Assembly (NCBI GenBank): GCA_964494205.1
Contig: CAZBRD010000017.1
Span: forward strand, 41,936 to 105,935
Direction of reading: 5' to 3'
Length of the DNA stretch: 64,000 nucleotides
DNA from: JBBTCX01 sp964494205
GTDB lineage: Bacteria > Planctomycetota > Phycisphaerae > UBA1845
The position numbers and the translations under genes were made by a program. Within the stretch, counting starts at the first letter, position 1, and every line of letters begins with the position of its first letter. Below the pieces are notes generated by a model. It saw nothing but the letters and a program-made list of their open reading frames with translations, was not told the origin of the DNA and ran no database searches. This document shows, in pieces, positions 48,520-56,656 of this stretch.

Positions 48520-51500
48520 ATGAAATCAGAACGCTTGTATTCTTCACACATGACATTGATTTCCAGGACAGCGGCGTGTTTGCTTACCTGCATCGCGGCC
48601 ACAATGGGCCCGGAAGGCGCGCAGGCGCAAGAGTTCGCGCCGACGATTGTGGTCAGCTCTGGTTCACCTGATTCCACAGCAGAAGGCGGAACATCCGGTG
48701 GGACCCCGCAGCGATATTTGCTGGTCAGCAGCTTCGTTTGCTTCCAACCCGGCTGCCAATCGGAAGACGCCGTCCTTCGCTACGACGCCGACACCGGCGC
48801 GTTTCTCGGCGTCCACGTTTCAAACGTCCCTGGCCCCACGGGCCTCGCCATTCACCCATTGACAGGGCACTTGCTTGTTGCGTGCCGTGATACGGATGAA
48901 GTGCGCGAATACGACGCGCAAACCGGTGCTTTTCTTGGCACGTTTGTTGAGGCTGCCTCGGGCGGTTTGCATTTGCCTCAGTCGTTGATTTTCAAGGCGG
49001 ACGGCAACCTGCTCGTCACGAGCAATCAGACGGCTAACGCTATCGATCGCGTGAACGGAATTATCGAATACAACGGCACGACGGGCGACTTTGTCCGTGT
49101 GTTCGTCAATGGCGGTTTGCTTGGAACCGGATGCGGTTCAACGCGATGTCTATACGGACCCAACGGAATGGCCTTCGGACCGAACGGGCACCTGTACGTC
49201 GCGAGTTCGATCAACGACCTGGTGATCGAGTACGATGGCGTCAGCGGCGCCTTCTTGAACTATTTTGATACGTCAATTCTTGATTTCCCGGTCGGTATCG
49301 CGATTCGACCGGCCACCGGTATTCGCCCCGGCAACATTCTTGTGACTTCGCGATGGGTGAATCCTGGAAACCCCAACGATACACACAAGATTCTTGAGTT
49401 CGACAAGACCACGCTGGAGCTGATCAGCCCGGGCGGCACGTTCGCCACAGGTCTGGACGATCCCGGTCCGCTGATGTGGGCGATCGATGGGACCTTGCTG
49501 GTCGCGGATCGCACTTTGTGGGACGTTCCGCCGAACTTCAGCGACAAGATCGTGAAACGGAATGCAACGACGGGCGCGTTCGTCAGCTATGCCACAGCCG
49601 CAACCGACACGCACCTGCATTACGGCACGGGTCTGCTGTACGTCACGTTTGGCTGCATGAACGCCAGTCAATGCAACGATAATAACCCCTGCACCGACGA
49701 CACGTGCGATGGTGAAGGCGTTTGCCAGTTCACCAATGACAATACGAACAATCCCGACGACGGTCTGTTCTGCAACGGTGTTGAGACAGCCTGCGTTAAC
49801 GGCGAGGTCGTGCACGGCACACCGCCCAACTGCAATGACGGCATCAACTGCACGACGGATACGTGCAACGAAGAAACTAACTTGTGCAACCACATCGTCG
49901 CGTCCGGACAGTGCATGATCGACGGCGTTTGCTATGCAAGCGGCGCGGTCAACCCAGCCAACGATTGCCAAGCCTGCACACCCGCAACGTCACAAACGCT
50001 GTGGACCAATCGCGCGGCGGGCACGTCGTGCGGAAGCCCAGTGAATACCGAGTGCAATCTGCCGGACTCGTGCAACAGCTCCGGAGCGTGCCTCGCGAAT
50101 CTTCAGCCTGCGGGAACTGCCTGCGGCAGCAATGTCAACAACGACTGTACTGATCCAGATACCTGCAACGGATCGGGCGCCTGCCTCGTGAACAATGCGG
50201 CTGACCACGCTCCGTGCAGTGACGGGATGGCCTGCACGCAAACGGACGAATGCTCGGGCGGCATTTGCGTGGGTCGCGATGACCCGTGCAACGATCCGTC
50301 CGCTCCGATCTGCCTCGATAACGGCGGCGGATTTGATTGTGTTGAATGTCTCAACGACATTGACTGCGAGGACGACGGACTTGAGTGCACCATCGTTTCA
50401 TGCCACCTGGCTACGCATACGTGCGTGCACACGCCGAGCAACGCTTTCTGTAGCGACGGCCTCTTCTGCAACGGCGCCGAGACGTGCAACGGAACCACCG
50501 GCGAATGCGAACCTGCATCGAGCCCTTGCGCACCGCCGCTTGAGTGCAATGAAAACACGAACATGTGCGTGACGTGCTTCACGCATCAGGACTGCGACGA
50601 TGGCCTGGTTTGCAACGGCCAAGAGTCATGCGTCCTTGGTAACTGCCTCAATGGAACGCCGATCGTAAACTGCTGCAAGGACAACGCAGATTGCGACAAT
50701 GACAACATCTGCGATGGATTCGAAACCTGCGTTACCGGCGAGTGCCAGACGGGAACTCCTCTCGACTGCGGCGACAGCAACGACTGCACCACAGATACAT
50801 GCGATCCAATCGAAGGCTGCAGCAATGTGGATAAGCCCTTGGGAGCAGCCTGTAACGACCAAACCGAATCACCGTGTAATCACGCCGACACCTGCAACGG
50901 CGAAGGCGTTTGCCAGAACAATCAGGAGCCGAACGGTACTTCGTGCTCCGACGGAAAATTCTGTAACGGCGAAGAGGTTTGCGACGCCGGTGTTTGCACA
51001 TCGGGCACGGTTCAGCCGAATTGCTGTGATACGGACGACGACTGCACCAACAACAACATCTGTGACGGCCTCGAGCGTTGCATCGGATTGGTTTGCGTAC
51101 CCGGCACGCCGCTAAATTGCGATCCGGGCGAACCATGCCTGATGTTCTCGTGCCACTCAGTGTTTGGTTGTCAGATTACAGCGGCGCCTATAACGACTCC
51201 GTGTGGCAATCAGAGCAGCACGCCTTGCGATCTTCCGGATACGTGTGACGGGGAAGGCAGTTGCCGGGCCAATCGACTTCCAAACGGAACTTCCTGCTCG
51301 GACGGTAATCCGTGCAACGGAAGCGAAGTTTGTCAGGGCTTCGTCTGTCAGCCGGGCATTCCGATTCCGAACTGCTGCGACGACAACAGCGACTGCAATA
51401 ACGGAAACGTGTGCGACGGCCTTGAGACTTGCAACAACGGCCAGTGCATGCCGGGCACGCCGCTCAATTGCGAAGACGGCAATCCTTGCACGAACAACGC

Positions 51501-52263
51501 GTGCAGCCCGACACTCGGCTGTCTGCCGGCGACACTAAATCCGGCGGGCACGATGTGCGGCAGCCAGCGTAGTTCCAACTGCGACAACCCGGACACATGC
51601 AATGCAAGCGGCCTGTGTCAACCGAACAACGTACCGAACGGTACATCGTGTGCGGACGTGCTCAACTGCAACGGCACGGAAACATGCCAGAGCGGCGTGT
51701 GCGCACCGGGCACACCGGTCCCCAACTGCTGTCGCAACAACCTCGATTGCAACAATAGCAATCCTTGCGATGGGACGGAAACTTGCGTCGCGGGTACTTG
51801 CGTTCCGGGAACACCGATGAACTGCAACGACAACAACCCGTGTACGGATGATTTCTGCACCGCCCAAAACGGCTGTGGCCACGTGAACAATTCGAGTTTG
51901 TGCAATGACGGCAACGTCTGTACGACCTTCGACATGTGCATGACTGGCGCGTGCGTGGGCGGCGGCAGTCCGCCGGATTGCAACGGCGATGGTTGCACAG
52001 ACTGCAACTCGAACGATGTTCGCGACGATTGCGAGAACCTCGCCGATTGCGACAACGATGATGTGGCAGATCTCTGTGAGCCGTTCGGTGATGCTGATAG
52101 CGACTGCGATGTCGACCTACGGGATATTGCAGCCTTCCAGAGTTGCTTCAGCGGCGATAACGCAACGATCCCGCCGACATGCCAAGGGGTCGATACGACG
52201 CTGGACACGGACATCGAAATCGACGACCTGATCATCATCCTCGGTAATTACCAGGGGCCGTGA
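48520..52263 (+). CDS. Giant secreted protein: NHL-like propeller, Cys-rich repeats, dockerin-like end
   Basis: 1247 residues; GAGGGG lies before the ATG. Seen: a signal peptide (about 11-36), an N-terminal propeller of NHL/6-bladed type (about 65-370; VLRYDADTGAFLGVHV, IEYNGTTGDFVRVFV, VIEYDGVSGAFLNYF), then about 780 residues of Cys-rich repeats of the type CNDGxxCNGxExCxxGxCxxGxPxNC, and a C-terminal calcium module with GDADSDCDVDLRDIAAF and LDTDIEIDDLIIILGNY that resembles a dockerin. The Cys repeats probably form a disulfide-stapled rod. It has its own terminator. Confidence 0.88.
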   Translation: MKSERLYSSHMTLISRTAACLLTCIAATMGPEGAQAQEFAPTIVVSSGSPDSTAEGGTSGGTPQRYLLVSSFVCFQPGCQSEDAVLRYDADTGAFLGVHVSNVPGPTGLAIHPLTGHLLVACRDTDEVREYDAQTGAFLGTFVEAASGGLHLPQSLIFKADGNLLVTSNQTANAIDRVNGIIEYNGTTGDFVRVFVNGGLLGTGCGSTRCLYGPNGMAFGPNGHLYVASSINDLVIEYDGVSGAFLNYFDTSILDFPVGIAIRPATGIRPGNILVTSRWVNPGNPNDTHKILEFDKTTLELISPGGTFATGLDDPGPLMWAIDGTLLVADRTLWDVPPNFSDKIVKRNATTGAFVSYATAATDTHLHYGTGLLYVTFGCMNASQCNDNNPCTDDTCDGEGVCQFTNDNTNNPDDGLFCNGVETACVNGEVVHGTPPNCNDGINCTTDTCNEETNLCNHIVASGQCMIDGVCYASGAVNPANDCQACTPATSQTLWTNRAAGTSCGSPVNTECNLPDSCNSSGACLANLQPAGTACGSNVNNDCTDPDTCNGSGACLVNNAADHAPCSDGMACTQTDECSGGICVGRDDPCNDPSAPICLDNGGGFDCVECLNDIDCEDDGLECTIVSCHLATHTCVHTPSNAFCSDGLFCNGAETCNGTTGECEPASSPCAPPLECNENTNMCVTCFTHQDCDDGLVCNGQESCVLGNCLNGTPIVNCCKDNADCDNDNICDGFETCVTGECQTGTPLDCGDSNDCTTDTCDPIEGCSNVDKPLGAACNDQTESPCNHADTCNGEGVCQNNQEPNGTSCSDGKFCNGEEVCDAGVCTSGTVQPNCCDTDDDCTNNNICDGLERCIGLVCVPGTPLNCDPGEPCLMFSCHSVFGCQITAAPITTPCGNQSSTPCDLPDTCDGEGSCRANRLPNGTSCSDGNPCNGSEVCQGFVCQPGIPIPNCCDDNSDCNNGNVCDGLETCNNGQCMPGTPLNCEDGNPCTNNACSPTLGCLPATLNPAGTMCGSQRSSNCDNPDTCNASGLCQPNNVPNGTSCADVLNCNGTETCQSGVCAPGTPVPNCCRNNLDCNNSNPCDGTETCVAGTCVPGTPMNCNDNNPCTDDFCTAQNGCGHVNNSSLCNDGNVCTTFDMCMTGACVGGGSPPDCNGDGCTDCNSNDVRDDCENLADCDNDDVADLCEPFGDADSDCDVDLRDIAAFQSCFSGDNATIPPTCQGVDTTLDTDIEIDDLIIILGNYQGP

Positions 52264-52289
52264 TCGATTAAGTTTCTTGAGATTAGTCG

Positions 52290-52330
52290 GGGGACCGTAG
52301 AGCAAGCGCTCACGGTCCCCTGCTTCTTTT
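52290..52330 (+). terminator. Intrinsic terminator of the first Cys-rich giant
   Basis: GGGGACCGT (52290-52298) pairs with ACGGTCCCC (52312-52320), with an inner GAGC/GCTC stem and an AAGC loop, then TGCTTCTTTT. It lies 27 bases after the stop. Confidence 0.8.
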
Positions 52331-52492
52331 CAAGACAAGAAGTTCAAATTGCACATAGTTTAGAAGCCTCGCTTCGCCCAAGCGATCTTGCGAGAGTTGG
52401 TTTCAATCGATAGATCTCTATTTGCATGTGCCAGCCAAAGTCCTTACATTTCGGTCTTCGTGCATTAGAAAAAACAAACAAACGGAATCCGC

Positions 52493-53209
52493 ATGCCGCA
52501 AACCCGGCGACAACTTGTCTTCTTCATTCTGGGCGGATTCTTTCTGACCAACGCCATCGTGGCTGAGCTGACGGGCGGCAAGCTGTTTGAGCTTCCGTTC
52601 ATCAAGCTGTTCGACAAGTCGGTCATTCTCTCCATCGGTGTCATTCCGTGGCCGGTCGTGTTCCTGACCACCGACTTGATCAACGAGTACTTTGGAAAGT
52701 CCGGCGTACGAAAGCTCACGTTCCTCGCGGTTGGAATGATCATATTTGCTTTTCTCGTTTTGTTTGCCGCGATCCGCGTCCCGACGTGGTCGGGTTCGCC
52801 GGTGTCAGGCGCGGCGTTTCACGAGGTATTCGGTACTTCGCAGTGGATCATCGTTGGTTCATTGATGGCGTTTGTGACCGCACAGCTTGTCGACGTCCTC
52901 ATTTTCACGACGTTCAAGAACCTCACGAAGCATCGCATGTTGTGGCTCCGCGCGACGGGAAGCACGGTCATCAGCCAACTCGTTGACACGTTCGTCGTCC
53001 ATTACGTCGCCTTCGTGATTCCCAAGCGAATGACGTTTGAAGTGATGATCCAGGTTTGCACGGGCAATTACCTGTTCAAGCTCATAGTCGCCATCCTGAT
53101 CACGCCGCTCATCTACATCGTTCACGGAGTCATTGACCGATATCTCGAACACGACGATAAACTCCCCTCCTCTCTGACGGCATCCGAGGCCTCCTCCACT
53201 GACCGATAA
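52493..53209 (+). CDS. Queuosine precursor transporter-type VUT family protein (YhhQ-like)
   Basis: 238 residues with six membrane helices (FILGGFFLTNAIVAELTGG first). Seen: the family motif PVVFLTTDLINEYFGKSGVRK and, in the second half, TGSTVISQLVDTFVVHYVAF with the conserved SQ..DT. The YhhQ/VUT family (PF02592) imports 7-cyano-7-deazaguanine or a related queuosine precursor. No preQ1 riboswitch was recognised in the 160 bases upstream, and no queuosine gene is adjacent. Family placement is solid, substrate is inferred. Confidence 0.88.
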   Translation: MPQTRRQLVFFILGGFFLTNAIVAELTGGKLFELPFIKLFDKSVILSIGVIPWPVVFLTTDLINEYFGKSGVRKLTFLAVGMIIFAFLVLFAAIRVPTWSGSPVSGAAFHEVFGTSQWIIVGSLMAFVTAQLVDVLIFTTFKNLTKHRMLWLRATGSTVISQLVDTFVVHYVAFVIPKRMTFEVMIQVCTGNYLFKLIVAILITPLIYIVHGVIDRYLEHDDKLPSSLTASEASSTDR

Positions 53210-53356
53210 AGTCCACGCCCGCCGATAAGCCCACACGTTTTCTTGCGGCGAACCAATGACGATAGGTCATGGAGCGAACCTGTTGCCATCATGCAACGGT
53301 AGTTCCTAGGGCCGCGAGGCAAACACGTTCCGAAACGACGTATCGTATCATCTAAC

Positions 53357-54532
53357 ATGCGTTCCAAGGCAAACAACGAGGTTTTCGCCAGCGACGTTGC
53401 GTCCAGTCAACAGGACTTGTTGGCTGTCGTGAACGCACTTCAAACGCCTGTTGTTGTTGTCAATGAACAGGGCTTGATTCTTTTTCGCAACGCGGCGGCC
53501 GCGATTCGATTTGGTGTCGCAACGCAATTGATTGAGGCGATGAAGGGCATTCGGAGTTTGGAGGCGAGCGGCGATCTTGCGCAACAGATCACGTCGGCCA
53601 TCAAATCGAAGGCTGTACATGTGTTCCACGGCATGTGGCTTGATGATGCAGCGAAGCAAACAGAACACAAATACATTTCGATTCATGTTTCGCCTTTGAA
53701 CGGGGGTTATGCGAAAAAAGCTGACGTAAGTGTCATTGCCATTCACACGCACGAAATGAGCGACACGCACGCGACGCATGATGTGGCGGAACGACTGGTT
53801 CAACTTGGCGGATTGACAGCCAAGATTGCGCATGAGCTGAACAACCCGCTCGATGGCATCCTCCGTTATGTGAATCTCGCGCTTCGGTTGCTGAGCGACG
53901 GGGACGATCCGCGTCTGAAGAACTATCTGTCCGAATCGCGGACGGGTTTGATGCGGATGGTGCAGATCATCAGTGAACTTCTTCAATACTCGCGCCGCAC
54001 GGAAGGCGCTTTTGACGAGAGCGACGTCAACGAAATCGTTGAGCAGGCCATTCGAAACGTATCTCCCGCAGCCGAGCAAAACGGAATCGTTGTGGCTGCC
54101 GATTTTCAAACCCGAAACATGCCGGTGGCGCGTGGAAGCCGGTTGTATCAGATCTGTTGCAATCTGTTGAAGAATGCGGTGGAGGCCATGCCGGGCGGTG
54201 GACGTCTGACGATTACGTGTGGTGTCCATCATGAAAACGTCATCATTCAGGTAGCGGACACGGGCATGGGATTGCCGGCGGATACTAGCCGATTGTTCGA
54301 ACCGTTCTATTCCACCAAAGCTGTCGGCAAAGGTACGGGGCTTGGCTTGGCGATCTGCAAGGATTTTGTGGAAGAGATGAAGGGAACGATCACAGCCACC
54401 AACGGCGAAGAAGGCGGCGCGGTGTTTTCCGTTCAGATTCCGGTGGCGAGTTTCCATAAGCGCACTTCGTTTCATTCGGCTAATCGACGCGACCCTGTAT
54501 CTGGACCCATTAACCAGGGAATGAAAGAATGA
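53357..54532 (+). CDS. NtrB-like soluble sensor histidine kinase
   Basis: 391 residues, no membrane helix. Seen: a PAS-like N-terminal domain (about 20-130; VVNALQTPVVVVNEQGLILFRNAAA), HisKA with the acceptor His 159 in IAHELNNPLDG, N-box NLLKNAVEAMPGGG, DTGMGL and GTGLGLAI. The HELNNPL H-box is typical of NtrB-group kinases. Its stop overlaps the next gene start by four bases (ATGA), so the kinase and sigma-54 activator are a coupled two-component pair. Signal unknown. Confidence 0.92.
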   Translation: MRSKANNEVFASDVASSQQDLLAVVNALQTPVVVVNEQGLILFRNAAAAIRFGVATQLIEAMKGIRSLEASGDLAQQITSAIKSKAVHVFHGMWLDDAAKQTEHKYISIHVSPLNGGYAKKADVSVIAIHTHEMSDTHATHDVAERLVQLGGLTAKIAHELNNPLDGILRYVNLALRLLSDGDDPRLKNYLSESRTGLMRMVQIISELLQYSRRTEGAFDESDVNEIVEQAIRNVSPAAEQNGIVVAADFQTRNMPVARGSRLYQICCNLLKNAVEAMPGGGRLTITCGVHHENVIIQVADTGMGLPADTSRLFEPFYSTKAVGKGTGLGLAICKDFVEEMKGTITATNGEEGGAVFSVQIPVASFHKRTSFHSANRRDPVSGPINQGMKE

Positions 54533-55953
54533 GCACTACCACTCTGACACGCGATGCAAAGAAGGCAGCGACGACTGCCAAAGCGACGATCCTGCTGGTT
54601 GACGATGACAAGCTGATCATCGATCCGCTGGCTGAGTTTCTCCGCATGGAAAACTACGCCGTGCAGATGGCCCATTCGCTGAGCGAGGCGATTTCCGCCA
54701 TTGAACGCAACGCGGTCGATGTGGTGATCAGTGACGTGAACATGCCCGGCGGGAACGGGTTCGAGCTCCTGCACACCGTTCGCAAACGCTGGCCTGAGAT
54801 CGTCTCCATCATGATGACAGGGTTTGGCACCATCGAGAGCGCGGTCGAAGCCATTCGCATGGGAGCGTACGACTATCTGACCAAGCCGATCAATGACGAC
54901 GAGCTGTCGATTTGCATCGAGCGAGCGTTGGCACAGAGGGCGCTGCTGCGAGAGAATCGCGTGCTGCGTGAGCGGCTCGACCATCGGTTCGGTATGGAGA
55001 GCGTCATTGGCCAGGACTACCACATGGTCAAGGTGTTCGAGCTGATCGAATCGGTGGCGACGTCCAAGGTTTCGGTGCTCATTCAAGGTGCATCGGGCAC
55101 GGGCAAAACACTGATCGCCAACGTCATTCATCAACGCAGCGATCGACACGACGGGCCGTTTGTCGAAGTAAGTTGCGGCGCGATTCCGGAAACACTGCTC
55201 GAAAGCGAACTGTTCGGGCACGCACGCGGTGCGTTCACGGGCGCGGTCGTAAACAAAGTCGGGAAATTCAAAGCGGCGCATCGCGGGACGATTTTTCTCG
55301 ATGAGATAGCGACCGCTTCGCCGTCCTTGCAGGTCAAGTTGCTTCGCGTGCTTCAGTCGCATCAGTTCGAGCCGGTGGGCAGCAACAAGACGGAGACGGT
55401 TGACGTTCGCGTGATTCTGGCGACGAACGTCAATCTCGAGGACGAAGTGCGGGCCGGTCGCTTTCGACAGGATCTCTTCTATCGTGTCAACGTCGTGACT
55501 GTCGACATGCCTCCGCTGTGCGATCGACTGGGGGATATTCCTCTTCTGGCGAATACGTTCCTCGAACGATTCCGCGAGCAGATGAAGCGGAATGTCATCG
55601 GGTTTGAGGACGAAGCCCTGCAGGCGATGCAGCGCTATTCCTGGCCAGGAAACGTTCGCGAGTTGGAAAACGTCGTCGAACGCGCGGTGGTGCTGTGCAA
55701 GGGATCGCACATTGGAGTCAACGATCTGCCGGTGAAGCTGGTTCAATTCGATTCGCATGAGGCAGCGCCTGTCGTTGGCGAGAGTTTGCAGGGGCTTGAA
55801 AAGGCACTGGAGGAACCTGAGCGGCGGATCATTCTCGCAGCGCTCAATGCGAATCATTGGAATCGACAACTGACGGCTGCGCAGTTAGGGATTAACCGCA
55901 CAACGCTCTACAAGAAGATGAAGCGGTACGGACTCGACGGTCGCGCGACGTAG
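54529..55953 (+). CDS. NtrC-type sigma-54-dependent response regulator
   Basis: 474 residues. Seen: receiver domain (about 20-135) with acidic VDDD and phospho-acceptor D69 in VISDVNMPGG plus K119 in YLTKP, AAA+ domain with Walker A GASGTGKT (187-194), the sigma-54 contact GAFTGA (234-239) and GTIFLDEI, and a Fis-type helix-turn-helix at the C terminus (LTAAQLGINRTTLYKKMKRYG). All parts of a working NtrC-like activator are present. It would act on sigma-54 promoters; none with a clear -24/-12 pattern was noticed nearby. It is coupled to the kinase by an ATGA overlap. Confidence 0.95.
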   Translation: MSTTTLTRDAKKAATTAKATILLVDDDKLIIDPLAEFLRMENYAVQMAHSLSEAISAIERNAVDVVISDVNMPGGNGFELLHTVRKRWPEIVSIMMTGFGTIESAVEAIRMGAYDYLTKPINDDELSICIERALAQRALLRENRVLRERLDHRFGMESVIGQDYHMVKVFELIESVATSKVSVLIQGASGTGKTLIANVIHQRSDRHDGPFVEVSCGAIPETLLESELFGHARGAFTGAVVNKVGKFKAAHRGTIFLDEIATASPSLQVKLLRVLQSHQFEPVGSNKTETVDVRVILATNVNLEDEVRAGRFRQDLFYRVNVVTVDMPPLCDRLGDIPLLANTFLERFREQMKRNVIGFEDEALQAMQRYSWPGNVRELENVVERAVVLCKGSHIGVNDLPVKLVQFDSHEAAPVVGESLQGLEKALEEPERRIILAALNANHWNRQLTAAQLGINRTTLYKKMKRYGLDGRAT

Positions 55954-55978
55954 GCTGAATACAAAGCAGGCCACAACA

Positions 55979-56003
55979 GGTGGGTGCAGAGCACCCACCC
56001 TAC
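55979..56003. repeat. GGTGGGTGC hairpin repeat, copy 1
   Basis: GGTGGGTGC pairs perfectly with GCACCCACC around an AGA loop, followed by CTAC. It lies 26 bases after the NtrC-like stop and could act as a terminator-like element. Confidence 0.8.
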
Positions 56004-56395
56004 GTGCAGCATTGAAAATGACCCCAAACGTTGTAACCAATCCGACACGAAGCGGTCAGGAAATCGCGCAGCGTGGTTCGTGCGCTGATAGCGTGAGCCT
56101 GCATTTTTGTGTTGAAAACGGGGTTGCGTCTTGCGCGATCTTGCGCGGCGCAAAACCAAAACCGCACTGGCGCTCGCTGCACGCTGGTTTTGAAGTAGGT
56201 TTTTGCCGAACAAAAACAATTTCGCGCAGGTTTCTGGCCGTGCATCTGCGGAGCGAGTGTGGCGGGAACGCTGCTGGGCGTTAAGACGGGCGGGCATGGG
56301 CGCACTCCTTTCAGGTGTCTCCTTTCATAACAACATCAGTGATCGCTCAACAATAAATCGCATGCCATGCCATCCAGCGCAGACACCTTCGAAAA

Positions 56396-56420
56396 GGTGG
56401 GTGCAGAGCACCCACCCTAC
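56396..56420. repeat. GGTGGGTGC hairpin repeat, copy 2
   Basis: Identical over all 25 bases to the copy at 55979-56003, in direct orientation. Confidence 0.8.
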
Positions 56421-56656
56421 ATTCTCCCATTTGTTCCCTGTGAGCGGCCAATTGGCTGAAGAAAAACCTGTCGTGCTACCACATTCCTTGGCGCAATCGA
56501 TACATCTTGAAACCTCGCACGAATCGCACTTCCCATTCGAGCGGTACATCTTAGCCCCGGTAACTCGCTGTTTGCCGATAATGTCGTAGCAAGAACTACA
56601 TCCCCTGCTCGCGCAGATATTGCATAATTCCGTTGGTCAATCTCTGGGAGGGGATT

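Larger units (their letters stand above)
55954..56656. other. Long gene-free region flanked by identical hairpin repeats
   Basis: 703 bases between the NtrC-like gene and the second Cys-rich giant. Short frames on both strands lack ribosome sites and domains. It contains two identical 25-base palindromic units (55979-56003 and 56396-56420). The stretch between them is C/G-rich with runs of A. No promoter with a clear sigma-54 pattern was seen, although the activator gene is adjacent. Confidence 0.6.

Noticed and set aside
48189..48677. 162-codon minus-strand frame in the gene-free region and the start of the Cys-rich gene
   Set aside because: Overlaps the ribosome site and signal peptide of the plus-strand gene; no domain.
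49650..51950. Regular DNA repeats that could suggest a CRISPR array
   Set aside because: They are codon-level repeats of a Cys-rich protein with an open frame; no uniform repeat/spacer lengths and no cas genes.
52331..52492. PreQ1 riboswitch upstream of the YhhQ-like gene
   Set aside because: No preQ1-type stem plus A-rich tail was recognised.
53348..54475. 375-codon minus-strand frame opposite the NtrB-like kinase gene
   Set aside because: No motif; the kinase boxes are on the plus strand.
54472..55869. 465-codon minus-strand frame opposite the NtrC-like gene
   Set aside because: No domain; the plus strand has receiver, AAA+ and Fis motifs.
55908..56589. Several short frames on both strands between the NtrC-like and second Cys-rich genes
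   Set aside because: No ribosome sites, no domains, and they run through palindromic repeats.
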